Below are positions 1-13,900 of a DNA stretch of 64,000 bases, in pieces; position 1 is the stretch's first letter, and each line of letters starts with the position of its first letter. The DNA comes from Hypholoma sublateritium FD-334 SS-4. Lineage: Eukaryota > Basidiomycota > Agaricomycetes > Agaricales > Strophariaceae. The notes under the pieces were generated by a model. That model made no database searches, was not told the origin of the DNA, and saw only the letters and a program-made list of their open reading frames with translations. Both the position numbers and the translations under genes were made by a program. The stretch covers positions 29,805 through 93,804 of the forward strand of contig KN817541.1 of the NCBI GenBank assembly GCA_000827495.1. The letters are read 5' to 3'.

Positions 1-103
1 AACCCAACTCAACCCAACGCTACCAAACCCAACCCATCCCTGGGCCAAACCCTACTCCCAACCCTGCCCAAATAAAACAAAAGTGCCCCATAACCTGACG
101 TAC

Positions 104-1153
104 AGCAGCGACGAAACACAGATCTTCTATAATTTTGGTCAGATAACCGGTAGACACCTGATGCACCGTAGCGGTTGATGGCGGAGAGATGACCCATGAG
201 ATGGCCCATACAAGCAATACCACCGAGTACACCGCGGACGACTGGACGACGAGGTCGACGATTTCTCTGTACGTATTTTGTGTCCGTTTTAGGACACTGG
301 TTTGCCGGGTAGTAGCAATGATGCGGTACAGGATCAGTGACGTCGCGATCAACGTCAGCGCAAACGCCGAGAATATTGCGATGCTTGTCTGAATCTGGAG
401 GCCTGCCCCGGATTCATATATGACGGGGTTCAAGTGGTCGATTGATATTCTTGCGATGTTTGCGATGCCAGCGCCTAAGTAATCAGTATCAGGATACGTA
501 GACGTGCGGACCATGACTTGATGGCACTTTACCTATTTCTGTAAGTAGCAAAGCTAATGGTACCATTATTATACGGACTGATCTGCTCCATATGTAGTAG
601 CACCGCCATATCTGCGGATAGCATCAGAGTTACTACAACTAGAGAGCAGGAAGGGTCCTTACCAGCAGAGAATCCGCGATGGTGGCGAGCAGAAAAGCAT
701 TGATATTGGTAATGAGATAAATCCAGCTGGGCCCCGTGTTAGCAAAGAGGTATGCTGCATCACTTGACTGCCCAGACAAGACAAGAAATCTGTCGGTCCA
801 GACCCATTTAGAGACTACTTGTACCACGTTCAAGAGGTACAGCGCCGTTATTGCCGAGATCACCACAGGACTGCGCGGCATTTTACTTTTCACTATAAAT
901 TTCTATGATATGACATTCACGCCTAACTCATCAGATTAGATATACACTTACAGTATGTGTACAGTGCACCAGAGAAAACCATGGTATATATCCCTATCAG
1001 AAATGCTCAGAGTCGGCGACGATGCAATGGAAAGAAGGACTTACCCAACATTAAGGTATTTATTGAAAGGGAGTTCGAGTACACGGAGCCGATTCTTGTA
1101 TCGTTGAAACGGTCTGTCTCATCCTGTGAGATTCCCGTGTAATTGTTCGACAT
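104..1153 (-). CDS. 7-TM membrane protein, Agaricomycete family (3' end outside window)
   Basis: Five exons can be read. The start at 1153 is followed by a donor at about 1044, then exons that join in frame. They show hydrophobic segments, an ALYLLN stretch, the NAFLLATIADSLL segment, an IWRCYYIW motif after a spliced junction, and a loop with SLILYRIIATTRQ and SAVYSVVLLVWAI. This order (IWRC..W, then LxYRI, then a SAxYS helix) is typical of a large, functionally uncharacterised Agaricomycete 7-TM family. The exon ends at 104 at a GTACGT donor. The expected last exon (a GxAPTLxxAR segment, present in the paralogue at 3794-4981) is not visible, because the window ends inside an intron made of G/T-rich low-complexity sequence. 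It is a tandem paralogue of the gene at 3794-4981 and a likely plasma or internal membrane protein. No ligand or function can be assigned. Confidence 0.68.
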
Positions 1154-3793
1154 GAAGGCATGTATTGAGGGAACGCAAGCATTGCTGGCCTCAACAGTTG
1201 TTAAATATGTGACGCTTGGCCGATCAGAGATCGAAATCACCGAATGCTGAGGGCGATTGTATATTATGCAAGGAACAGAAGGCTCGAACAGATTCTATAG
1301 TAGTTCCCATAGATAGAGTTGAACTTTTGATTAAAAACTCATATGCTATTTGGGTACCATCTCCTTGGAATGGAATGATATTTGAAGAATGTCCGAACTC
1401 CCACCCAAAATTCGGATAATTACAACAACTAAATATCAACTACACGTTGAACGTTTACAGAGAATGTCCTATGCTTCGATTGAAATAAACAGGTATATTT
1501 ATTGACTATTTCCCTGCAATTCAATTCAAGTATTCAATAAGCATAACTATTCCTAACGTACAGAACCGTGTCATATCACAGGTGGCGTGGGTTGCGATGA
1601 TCAGTAATGATTTGGATCTGTTGGCCGTTGACAGAGATTACTGTGATGTTTCGGTGAATGAGTTGATCATAATAAAGTGTAGAGACAGTCAGACTTACAT
1701 GGGAATCATCATTTGATTCTTACATATCTGATTCAACGCGAGCGATTCAAAGCATGAACCTGAGTAACCGTGGGAAATTGGAATCGTCTCCTCGACAAGT
1801 CTTCGAAGTTCGACGTGATTCAACTTCCATAGTTCGTCCGACGGGCGCCCGCACACGGAACTGTGTCTGAATCAACACATATCGCATTCTGTAGCTACGG
1901 TGACAAGCAGCTATTCGTGAGTCCAGCGTTTACCCCCGTACGGCGACCCGCCGCCTGCTCACGCACCGCCCAAGTCCACCCAGTTCCCACACCCATATTA
2001 GAACCCATGGCGGCCCTCGTGCCCATTACCGCCACCTTCACTTCTCGTCCCTGCCTGCCGTTCAAAATACCCGCCGCTGTTGTGCTCCGCCTCAAATGCA
2101 GTCCTCACTCTATCGGGATCATGCGGTTCAAGTCGTGTGCATAGCACCCCCGCCCCCGAGTACGCAATCGCCTATAGGCTATGCACCGACGTAGTGTCGT
2201 CCCATAGCCATCTCCGCATCATATGCGCGTCCCATTTCGCCACCACTCGATCGCCCATACCGAAGGGAATCCCGCATCGCACCATCCATCTCAGACGCGA
2301 CACCGCTCTCTGCAGAACACCACATCATACGCCATCCCAGTCCATGACCGTCGGGGACGCACTACCTAGCCCCAACAACCGCTGATGTACGACACGCTAC
2401 TCAGCCGCCGCCCCGATCCATCCTTCCGTGTTAGCAGGGCGTCAGGCTGTCAGCATTCCGCCGCACCGAAGCCAAGTGCGTTCATAGTATCACGGCCCGT
2501 ACCACCGGATGCTCCGCGTCTGTATCCCACAACGAAGGCGAACCTCGGTCTCTGTACCTTGAAAATCGTGAACGCATAGGTCCCGTTCGCGATTCCTGTC
2601 GCGCTGCGCGTATACACTCATCATCGGTGCAATTCATCGCTCACCTCTCCTGAATCTGAATTCGCTCTATCAAGTCGTCCTTGTGGACACTCCTTCGCCT
2701 ACGCGCTCCCAACGCGCTCCTCCGCGCTGCAAATGTGTATCCAGCGTCCGCACGTCTACGGCGCAGCCGGCCCGATCCCGGCGCGGACGCTCCGCCTCCG
2801 GCCCCCGACACCGGCACTTCTGCGGCCTCATATATTTATTGCCCTCGTCATATTTGTTACCCGCTACCACTCCTAAGCCCCACCATGCTGGCTGCTGATC
2901 TACGCATGCTACAACCCCCCTTCTGTCGCAAGCAGTGCATTGGCGCCCCGTCCCTAATTCATCCGCGTCGACGCTGTCCGCATCCCCGAGCCTCATACAG
3001 TAGAGGCAGATAGCCGCGTCCTCGACTGTCCTGAATCATACACACCCACTGAGGGCCCGCCGCACACGGATAATCGCAGTATGGCCTTATCCACGCAGAC
3101 CCCCTTCGTATATAGTATATACGCCCATTTTAAAAAGGATCCCGCGATACGCATTCGCCCGCTGGCTGTCCCGGTTCTCGACTTCAACCGACGCATGAAA
3201 CTTCCCATTTGGTCTGCGGCGTTGTTCCCAACCTTTGAATGCCCTTAAACATATGCACGGGCCCGGCAGTGTCACCGCCTACCGCTACGGCGCTGGCTGT
3301 CTAGTCAAAATATGTGCTCCTCAACCCAATTGTGTGCTGCACGCCGTCCGCTCGATTGCCCTCTCCGTGGTCATACTGTATGCCGGACATCGCGACTCGC
3401 TCCAGCGTTTCTCTAATTCGCTGCGGTTGTTGAGACGGGAAGCTTCGTATGCGTAACATGGCTTTGCGCGCTGAAGTACCATTGACGCGTGTATGCTATA
3501 TACCTCTTTGTACGATTCCTTTCTTTGAGGGTGTATTATCTCTTGTCTATGCTGTGAAGAACCATTGTAAAGGGGTCAAGAAAATGAAGGCTACTTTTGT
3601 GTTGTCGTCTTTGAGTACCGGTCCAGATGACTGGAACCTGTAATTATTTCTGGCTACAGAATAGTAGTGTCTAACTTTCAAAGCTTCACGTTCTGCACGC
3701 AGGTGTGATAAGTGATCCGATCTTCTGTGATCAATGATAATGATGTACATTGGAACCAACATCGTCCAGGCAGACATTACCGCACACAAGCGC
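1154..3793. other. intergenic region between two 7-TM paralogues
   Basis: No exon chain could be built here. The stretch from about 1860 to 3450 is C- and CpG-rich on the plus strand. It holds only short overlapping open frames with no recognisable motif, resembling the other GC-rich relic-like stretches in this window. The rest is mixed or AT-rich. Confidence 0.5.
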
Positions 3794-4981
3794 TCAGCGC
3801 TCCGATCCCAAGGCGGAAACTGTGACATGTGTGGTTCCTGCGCGAAACTCGAGGTCTGTCGTACAAGTTGTGAGATTCTCCTGATTCAGATCCCTGGATC
3901 GCACATGAGCTATTCGTGCGACCATGACCGTCGGCGCCATTCCCTGGAATATAAATATAGTCATTCAATATTCAAGTTTCACAAGATTTGAGTGCTTATA
4001 AGAGACGTACAGTAACGATGAACGTTAGCTCGTCCATGCCCAGCATGGCGACCTCGCTGGCGGGAATCTGGGCCGTGGTTACATGCGAGATGACCCATAT
4101 GAGCAATACCGCCGAGTACACTGCGGAAGATTGCACGACCATGTCTACGATTGCCTTGCAGTTGTTCTGGGTCCGCTGTGTGAGGCTGGTGTGCCGAGAC
4201 ACCATGATGATGCGGTACAGGATCAGCGTCGTTGTTAGCACCGTCAGGGCACACGCCGAAATTATGGCCAGGCTCGTCTTAATCAGCAGGACTCCCTCGT
4301 TGCTGTGGTCGGCGGCGATCTTTACTATGTTTGTGATGCCTACGCCTGCGGGAGGGGCGTTAGGTATTTGAATGCGACTTATGTGACATTCAAATATTAC
4401 CCATTTCTAGGAGAAGCAAGGCGGATGGCATGAGTATTATGCAGATTGAGCCGTTCCATACGTTATAGCACCTCCATATCTGCAGATATCAATATCAGCA
4501 GATTTTTCTTCAAAGAGTGTGGTTATGGGGATCCTGACCAACAAAGTGTCTGCAATGAGGCCAAGAAGAAATGCATTGATATTAGAGATGAGGTTAATAT
4601 AATTCAGTCCTGTTGTCGAAAAAGCTGTCGCGGCATCGGTCGAATGTATGTGAGCCCAGCTCCACTCCACAGCTAATTGCTCCACGTTCAGGAGGTATAG
4701 AGCGGTGATTGCTGAGATCACCCAGAGATTGCGCGCCAATTTGCTCTTCACTGAATTTAATATAAAATCATTCCTTCTGCAGTCGTCAGACTCCTACAGC
4801 GTATGTCCTTACGATATATGTAGAGCGTTCCGAAATATATTGCGGTGTATATTCCTAGCAGAATCTTTCAGAGTAGGTGAAAACATACTGGTGAGAAAGA
4901 CGTACCCAAGAGTAAGGCGTGCAATGCTATGATGTCCAGCAACCCAGAATCAATTGAACCAGGCGAGATTATCTGTTCCAT
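3794..4981 (-). CDS. 7-TM membrane protein, Agaricomycete family (paralogue)
   Basis: A full exon chain can be read on the minus strand. The ATG at 4981 opens MEQIISPGSIDSG; exon 1 joins a GIYTAIYFGTLYIY helix; the next exon carries NLWVISAITALYLLN and NAFLLGLIADTLL; then an exon with IWRCYNVWNGSICII; then a long exon with TLILYRIIMVSRH and SAVYSAVLLIWVIS; and finally, after a GTACGT donor, a short exon GMAPTVMVARIAHV ending at a stop at 3794. All junctions are GT-AG and keep frame. The protein has about seven hydrophobic segments and a hydrophilic tail. It matches the same uncharacterised Agaricomycete 7-TM family as the gene at 104-1153, with identical exon structure, so the pair arose by tandem duplication. 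Role unknown; a receptor or transporter-like role is only a guess. Confidence 0.78.
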
Positions 4982-6623
4982 TGTTTAGTACCCGCACTGC
5001 GGGTGTCTGAAGCCAAAGTGTAATTGGGGAAAGGGTTTGACCACGACGGTCGTTTATAGTCTGTATATTTGGCAGCGGAGCTTTCAATCACCAAATCTCA
5101 CGCACAGGAAGCTGCGCAGTCAGTGAACACGACTCGGAACCGACGAACAGTCTGAGTGAACAGTTAGATGTCCTCCTTGTAATATGTCTGATGACGGTTT
5201 CTATACAAAATATGAACTTTGACCACAAGAAAAGAGATAGACAGAGTTCTTCGTTGCCTAGGAGTGTACTAAGAAATATCAAACAATATTCTTTTTCCAC
5301 GTTTGTTACTGGTGCGTAGATATTGCGTATATATCACCCAACCTGCTTTGTACGGACGTTGGGAATGAGATGGGATAGATCTGCGTTGGCCAGGCATAGC
5401 GTAAGTTGTTATGCTCAACGATCATGAATTCATGATCATCTGACTCTGCTGACCGTGCTGATAATTACTGTTAATCACTGTCATACGTGATGCGCAGGCT
5501 AACAACCTGTTGTTAAGCGCCGAGGCAGGGCGCAAGCAGAGGGGCGGGTTCTGGTGGGGGAAAGCGGATGGAGCAACAGCGTGGATGTATAGGGCGAAAA
5601 AGAGGCATCCCAGGCAGTCGAGAAATGAGTGCGCGCGGCACCGGTGCATTTGTGGCGGAGAGCATAGTGGACGCGACTGCTGCGTGTGTCGCACGGCAGG
5701 GCGGACGATGATGCGGGGTGGGAGGCGGTGTCGTCGTGGAAGGGGTGTCGGAAGTGGCGGCTGTCTTGACCTGGAGAAAGCGATGCCTGAAGAACGTAGA
5801 ATGGGGAAAGGGTGTGATGTGAAAGGTACGTCGAATTCAGACGGTAGGCGTGGGCTTGGGCGTGTTCGCGCATGCCACAGCAGAGCACGGCTAGATTGAG
5901 GGAGGCAGAGAGCCTTGTATGCGGTCGAAGTTCACGTTGACCCGTAGAATCGCCTGGAGAGTCCGGGCGACATACGACTTCCGGAGCTGAGAAGCACATA
6001 TGTTAGTACACCATACACAGACAGAGCAGAGAGAAACACTCACCAACGCGTAATCTGGATCATCCTAGAAGAGAGCGAACTGGACATTCGGCAAATCTTG
6101 GAAAATCAACCGTGTCGATGATGTCGCTCCCACGGACCCTGTCCGCTCCCGGGCCGAGCCTGCATGTATACTCCAGCACTCGAGCTCTCCATTTGTGGAC
6201 AATCTCACCGAGTTTGAATAAATACAATACGGCAGTCTTTACCTACTCTGAGCCACGTCACAATTTCAGTGCCTTTATGACTATATTTCTGAGCGCATGT
6301 ATGTACATACAAGGAAATGATTCCAAATTTGGACTTCCACCGCACGTTGATGCCTGTGAATCGAAATTACACTGGACTCGACGTGCTGTCTGCCTGTACT
6401 TAGATGCTATGCAACAAGACATAATTCCTATGTATATCCAGTCGGAATTGTAATAGCATATCCCGAATGGAACGTGTACTCCGCACAATTCTGAAATTTA
6501 CTGCGCGCACCTAGAGTCATACAGTGGCACGTAGACATTTAAAAGGCGGCCGAAAACACTTAGGTAGGAAGTGAACATTAATTTGCATATCTCTCAGCCG
6601 GCATCGTAATTCGATATTCACCG
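4982..6623. other. intergenic, no supported gene
   Basis: The stretch 5490-5900 is G-rich and open in several frames, but the translations are low-complexity Arg/Gly or Pro/Ser runs with no motif. The remainder is AT-rich. Nothing could be supported as a gene. Confidence 0.45.
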
Positions 6624-7943
6624 ATGGGACTCTTCCGCAGGGTAAGCGTGCTCATTGGCGATATAATGGCGTATTCTTATGGGCCATCCAGATTTTCTAT
6701 CCCTACACATTCAAAAAAAAGAAACACAGTAAGTTTACGCCTATATCTCTGTGCTTCTGTGGCTACTAGTGATGTATTTGTCAGCCGGAAGGCCTCTGAG
6801 TATGATAGAATTTGACTATAAGGATGTCACTATTACCACGGCGGATAATATTGAGGTATCTTGCTTCCTGATCCCACCCCGAAGCAAGGTACGTGTACAA
6901 ATTAATTCTTCATTTCCAAGTCATCTGTAACCGCCTATAATCAGGGATCCCGGGGGACAGTGGTCGCTTTCCACGGCAATGGCATGAATCGGGCCGGTGC
7001 TTGCGGCCACGCAGAGAACTTTCTTGATTATGGTTTCACTGTTCTCGGGGCAGAGTATAGAGGGTCAGTGTTCCACCATGCGAAATTTCAGAGTTATACC
7101 ATGATTAAAACAGGTTCGGGCCAAACGACCCAGGCCACATTCCTACAGAGAAATGCAACATAATCCCGCTTTGAATAACGACCTATCCGCTGATGACGCA
7201 ATTATTGCAGGGCTCCGACTCGACGCCCAAGCGGCCTTGGATTACGTGACAGAAGATCCTCTCCTGTCCAAACTTCCAATAGTCAGTATTTGTTTTGTAC
7301 TTGATGCGGATTCTAGCAGCGATTTACAAATCCCTGACATGGCAGATAATATTCGGGCAGTCTCTTGGCGGGGCTGTAGCCATCGACGTGGCAAGCGCAA
7401 ACGTCGCCAAAGTGAGTGTTCCTTTCCTTCAATGTAAAAGTTCATTTGCAAACATTAGATGCTTATAGATATCCGCGCTCATCGTTGAAAACACGTTCAC
7501 CTCCCTTACCGACGCTATGCGCTGGCGAGTCCCGCCGTTGGGGCTGATATTCTCTATAATATGGCCTCGTAAATGGGTTTCAAAGACCAAGGTCGCAAAG
7601 ATGCCCGCAGCGCTTCCGATGCTGTTCCTAAGCGGCGCCAAAGACAATGTAATCGCGCAAAGCATCATGAAGGACCTGTGCAAAGCGGCACGAATGCGCG
7701 AGTCAGCCAACACGGAGGACGATCGGCTGGTTCTTTCGTGGAAGTCTGTGAAATCTGGCGACCATAGTGAGTCGTGTATAATGCTCATGTTATATCCATA
7801 TCGTTTAACGGTTCACCCCGACACGTCTGCTAGATGACACATACACTTACGCAGAGTACATCGAATCTCTTCAGCGCTTTCTCAATACTCACTTTCCCTG
7901 TACTGATGAGCCATATGAACGTCTTCGCAGCCTTGTATATTGA
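6624..7943 (+). CDS. alpha/beta hydrolase, Bem46/ABHD13-like (possibly disrupted near its start)
   Basis: Spliced exons encode an alpha/beta hydrolase of the Bem46/ABHD13 type. The oxyanion-region strand VVAFHGNGMNRAG lies at about 6960. GLRLDAQAALDYV follows. The nucleophile elbow GQSLGGAVAIDVA is reached through an intron ending near 7345, and the acid is in LSGAKDNV (about 7635). The catalytic His is in SGDH (about 7762), followed after an intron by a C-terminal helix ending at 7943. Such proteins are usually membrane-anchored serine hydrolases linked to polarity or lipid metabolism. Two oddities appear. The segment after YRG lacks the usual YGLSEG-type motif. The junction of the first exon (with PSRF...THSKKR) to the exon starting GRPLSM is out of frame by one base next to a run of eight A residues at 6713-6720. 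The N-terminal membrane anchor is not visible, so the true start is uncertain. Confidence 0.68.
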
Positions 7944-10900
7944 GTTTTTCTGATATGAATATAAACTTACTTTTCTGAATACGGGGCTTTTGGATGTGTA
8001 GCAAATAATTCGGTGTGTACCTTGATCTGCGCCATCAATGGCACTGACGCGGCGCCCTCGATAAGCCCAGCATTGTCTATTTGATGAGACACCGACGGTC
8101 CAGTGCCTGGTAGAGGCTTCCAGGCAGAGATGTACGTAGAGTGCTAAAGGCACGCCCCGCAACTCCTACGAGTGCCTACGCGTGGCCCACGCCGTGCTTG
8201 GAGGAGAGTGATGCTCTCATCGTGCGTCCTAGATGACGTACAGTGCGGCTAATCCCTGTTTCCCGTGCGTCGATGACTCTGTGACTTTAGGCGTCATCTG
8301 CGGCTGCAGAGCAAGGTGCGCTGTGCACAACTGCGGATATCGAGACAACGGGAACGGCCTGACACGCAGCGCACGGCGGGCTGTATCGTGCGAGGACGAT
8401 AGGATGCAGCCTGGTGCGTCACACACACAGCTCGCGATGGGTCTCTACGCGCCGTGTACAATTCACCGCGGTCCGTCCCCATCGCGCCCCGCTCCATCCG
8501 CGCTGGCCCGCGGCGTGTTATAGACGCTGCGCGTTGCGTGTAAGGGGTCTCAGAGACGACAATTCACGCTGTATTTCCCAGCCGTGCGCCCCCCTTCGCT
8601 CTCGAGACCCCAGCGCTGCATCCCGGGACGCTCTCGACGCTGCGCCGCACATGTAGGGTCGCGAAGTCAACGCACACGTCACGATGCGCGGTACGCACCG
8701 TGCGTCGCTGACTCTGCGATCCAAACGCCGGCGCGGCGGGTCCACGGGTGCTGTATTCCATAGCGCCTCGGTGCTGGCTACGCAACTCCAGACGACGGCG
8801 CGGTGGGGACGGACGGCCCGGCGGCGCGGGAGCGCGCGGCGTGTCTCGGTGCCGGCGGGCTGTGCACTGCAAACGCAGAGCGGGACCTCGAACGTTGAAA
8901 CGTTGAGCGACGAGGCACAGTGTGAGTGGATGAATCGGTGCGCGTGGTCGTGTACACGTGGGAGACACGAAAGAGCGCGCAGTGGGGTGAAGTGGCGGTG
9001 ACGGTGAGTACGCCGCGAAGTTCTCAGTGGCGAAGCACGCAGGCCGCGTGGCACATTAGATAGATCACGCCAGTGCGCCGCCTTGTGTGATCCCGTGGAA
9101 GCTGCATCACCGGAGGGCGGGGACGCGTGTACGGCCATATGTAGACGTGGGCGCTTATTCTGAGACAGAGAGCGTGCGACTCGGAGAACGCACGCGACGC
9201 GTAGGGGATATCAAAGATAGCGCCACGGCCGACGACGCGCGATGTCTTGTAGAGATCCCGTTCGCGTATTAGTGCGAGTGTCTAAGCATCCACGCGCTGA
9301 GCTTAACTGTAGCGCGACACATGAGTCGCTGCGAGCGCGGTAACACACGAGGGCGATGGCGGACAGAGCGCAGACGCAGGACGGCGCGTTGATGCGATGC
9401 GCGCTGTCTCTGGGTGAGCGCTGGCCCCTGTTCGTACTACATTGTATTATTTAAAATATGTACGTATGTATTAAATATAAATTACTACGACGCTTACCTG
9501 ACTTTGAGAGTGCGCCTGAGGTGAAATCCGCGCTTATTAAATAAAAAATAGGACTTGATCAAGATTTTATGGGGTTACCGCGAGTTTCGCGCTGCATCTA
9601 ATGTATTTACGCTTCGTTATAAACGTCGCGCGCTGTGTGCGCCGCAGTAGCAGCATGAGCACGGGCGTATGCGTGCGTCGAGCTCATAGAATCACGCGAC
9701 GTGGTCCGTGCGAATATACCCGATCCGCTCTTCCATCTCGCGCATTGTCCTCATCTTCCATATCCCTTCCAGCTACACCATTGTCCTTCCTTCCATAAAC
9801 ACCCAACCACCCCGCCCAGTGTCTTCCCTCCGTCCATCCCCATGCACCTCCCGTCTTGGCCCCGGGACGGCAACACATGCGTTGCGACACCACACCCGCT
9901 GCACCCGCGTCCCAGAGCGGCACGCTGCGCGCGCGTGAGGCCGCATCTCATTTCCACTGTCAACCCTTTCTGACTGGACGTCTGTTGGTGCTGCATGGAA
10001 CGTGCGGTGCTCCGCTTTTTCTTGATACTTATGGCCTGCTGTGAACTGGGGATGCGACGCGGTGCGCACGTCCTATGGAACTGGTTCCCCTTCATCGTTG
10101 TGCCAAATCAACCCCCACGAGCTCGTGGTGTATACCCCCATCTGAACTTATACATCGCCTGCGTTATCTCGCTCAGCTCACCCGATCGCGCCGCGGAGCG
10201 CCAGGATAAAGCTACGATACCACCTGTGCAGGATACACACCATATCCCGCTGTTCATAGGTCATGGCGGCATCCCACCCCTCCAGAACAGCTGTCCCGCG
10301 CTTCCGCGTCTGCACGCCGCACGCGTCGAGGTCGCGCCAACCTCCATCCACCTCTTCGAATGGTCGCGCGCCTCCATTTCTTTGGACCGCACGCCGATGG
10401 GACACTCGATATGGGATCTAGGCCTAGCGCGCTGTGAACTATCGTGCGCTGCACGTGGACGCCGTCGTGCTATATCCTCCTATTTCCATATTGACGTGCC
10501 CCTGTGATACGACGCGTGCATTTCCTGTATGGTATTGGCGCCGATGGCTCATTCTTGTGCGACGGCCCCGCTCGACGAGCCATCTACCCATCTTACATTT
10601 TTCGATACGCCGCTTATCCCCCACGTGCAGACGTGCTCTTCCTGCGCCGAATCGACCTCCAGAATACACGCGTGGACGCATCAAGTCCCCTGCACGGAGA
10701 TTTTTGTACGGATTTTCCCGTGCGTATTCTTGCTTGCCACTGCTGTTCTACGGCTGCTCGTACGATGGCCCCTGCATATGCGAATTTCCGGCGGAGGCGC
10801 GGATGGGAGTTGCGGGGTCGTTGCATGGCCCTGCGCGTTTCAATGTTCGCGTGCTGCTCTCCTCTGCTGTGGGCGATGGTCCCCGAAGACGATGACGTGC

Positions 10901-13900
10901 TGGGTGATTTCTGCGGCATGGTCTACGGAGGCTAGCGTGGCATGTACGAGCATATATTTTGGGTGGTAATTTATAATGAATTCGTGTAGGTAGGCTGCAT
11001 CTACATCGCACATCTATTTTCACGCTGTCTTTATTTATTTTTAAAAAACTTAACCGCTGTATCACGGGGCATTCAGGGTGCGCCGTATTTAATTGACGCT
11101 CAGTCTGGCGTACCCATTGTCATTTCAAAAACGAGAGAGATGCGTAAGTCCGTGATACCAGAACTGGTGTTAAATCTGTATATGAAATGCGAATGCATTG
11201 GTCTGAGCTGAATAAATGCCATCGCGGAGCGCGGCAACCCCTGCGAAGCCCTTTATCTCGAAAGCCGATGTTTGGACTGTAAAAAAAACGTGAATCGCCA
11301 TCGAAAGCGCAGGCTTGGATTAGGCATGCCTGCGTGCGCATTTCTGCTGTTCACGCGAACGCTACCCTGCGGTGGCTCAATCTGTAACCCGCCGCGACCC
11401 CGCGGTGCACATCCCCGCCTCGCGCCTTCCCCTGTAATTCATACAGCGAAAAATGTCGCGTTTATATGCGAATAAAGGATGAAAATATGCATTTGGGACC
11501 CCAATGTAAGTGTAGGACGGACACACCGTGAAATCAACATGAAATGCGCAGCTACGGAGCCGGCCTCGGCCGGCCGCGTGTTCGGCAGCGTCGTGCCGGA
11601 CGGCGCCACGCAAGCGCGACGTAGCGGAAGTTGAAGCGCGCCTCCAACGATCATGTCCCCCACGCTCGATCCATCCACGAATCCCGTTCATCGACCATTC
11701 GCTCCCTACTTCCAATCTCCGTTTCTGCGCGCCCAATTTTAGGCTCCAGACAGGTCTTTCAGTTGGCATACACTGCGGTGGTATTGCTGACTGGTAGATT
11801 TCTACAACACTGTGGGTGCGCACAGGAGGCATGCAGCACCCTTCGCCCACCTCGCGATCTGTCCCACTCCCCCTCAGCTCCCGCGAACGCTTCATTCCCA
11901 CCTCGTTTCCCACCGCCCTTCGCCGTCTCCACGCCGCGCAGCCCGCATCCTAGCAAGACACCCCCGGCGTGCGTCTCCGTGGGCAAGCCCTGGTAGCTTG
12001 AGCAGGAACGCTCTGCACGGCGCGCAGAGCGCAAGCACTCCTCTTGTGCGCTTCGCCTATCCCCACAATGCCGCCTCCCCCCGTCCACGCACGTTCCATT
12101 CCCGCGCCCTTCGCTCTGCGCTGCGTGTACTTCCCCGCGCATGACCATTCTGCTCCGCGCGTATTCCTGCCGTCACCCGACGCCGCACATCCTCACACGT
12201 CTCCCGATGTTCTCCTCCCGCCGCCCGCCACCGTCTACGCGTCCCCTTGCAGGCCGCACACACCCGCATGCAAGGCGCCCGGGAATGCTTCGCCAGGTCA
12301 CTCTGTTAGCCATTGCGGGGCGCGTACCGCGCGTGCGCCACGGTCAGCGGCATCGCTCACATCCGCTCTCCTCCCGTCCCCATCCCGCCTTTCGGTGCTT
12401 CTAGTCGCCGCCCACCGTCTGCGCGCTCCCGCGCAGTTCTATCAGACGGGCCATCTCTCCGGTGTGCGCTGTGCTACGCCGGGCATGGTCCGCCTATGAG
12501 CGACTGAGTCGTTGGTGTGCGCAATGACGCGGGCACGGCGCCTCATCTTCCCTTCCTGTCCCCACGGCGCGTGCGATACCTTCCAATTTTGCCCGTGCCG
12601 GGTGCCGCTGGCTACTCTAACCAAAGCGTGGAGAGGCGCCAACGCGCAGTGCGCACGCACCACGGACCGCATATGCGCACCTACCAGATCCCCGCCGCCT
12701 CGTCACTTTCTTCCGTATCACGCTGCGCCCGCGTCTGAATGCATCCACCACCCTATTCAGCACGCTCATCACCCCTATCCGCGGTTCCACGCTGTCCGCT
12801 ACTTTCGCCTTGCGTGCCCACGGTCTGCGTTCCCGTACCAGAGGTGCTCCGCACGTTCTAAATCTTCTGCGCAGACGATACGCTTGAATAGTCTGGAGCA
12901 CGGTGAGTGGGACTCAAGTGTGAGACGCAAAAATGGCACTCAGCATATTTACACTGACGAAGGTGCACGTTCGGTGTACGCTCCGAGAGGCGCCGGGAAA
13001 AAATAATTCAAAATTCAAATATTTTGGAGGATGGCGACGCGCACGACAGCGAACGTACTCAATTTCTTGGATGAACCCCGACAGCAACCAAAAGTCAACA
13101 CCAAAAGTCGGCACAACTGCGTTAGTGCCGTGCTACGGAATGTAGGATTTTTTTTCTTAATATGGCTCAGCGCCCGCCGCCCTGTAGCGCGCATGTGCTG
13201 TGAATACATATTGAGAAAGAAGATGCGTCCATAATAACACTCGGGTATAGCACGCGCACTCGCGCGGATTTCATACTAATGAAACGGGACGGGCGCTCGC
13301 CCGTGCAAGCAGCGGCGCGCCCCGCAGATACTGGATAGAATACCATCCGAGCGGATGGCGCGCATTGTCCAGAAACGAAGGTGGGCGGCGACGTAGAGGT
13401 GGCGCCGACTCCAGCGCAGACGCGGATGGGATATTGCGCAAATGTGATAGCGGGTCGTGCACACGCGCACGAGAGCACACGGCGCGCGGCAGCGCCCCGC
13501 AGACACTGCACGGTCCCGTCCGGCGGTGCGAGCCATCGCGCGGGTTAGAAAATGATTCAAGGATGTAGACTGGAAAGACTAGAATTGAACAGAATATAGG
13601 CGAGGAGGGGTAGACCGAGGCGCGCTGCGCAGTGTCCGCAGGAGGGCACGCGCGTGGACGGTGCCTTCAGAAAGTGAAATTGCAAACAAGGCGCACGCGC
13701 CACGCCGCGCGCGTACGGCGGCAGCAGCGCACTGCGCCCTGCGTGGTCACGCACACCCTCCGAGTATCGCCCAGGCGCTCCCCACTAGCTACACAGACAA
13801 ATACACACACCAAGCGGCGCCAGACGCACGCCAAACGACGCGCGTGAACAGGCAAAGAAGACGTGACTTACGCAAGCGGGCCGCGCGCCCCCGCGCCCGT

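Noticed and set aside
8518..9138. 206-codon minus-strand frame in the CpG-rich desert
   Set aside because: Arg/Ala/Pro/His-rich translation, with several other frames open at the same place. No start context, introns or motif.
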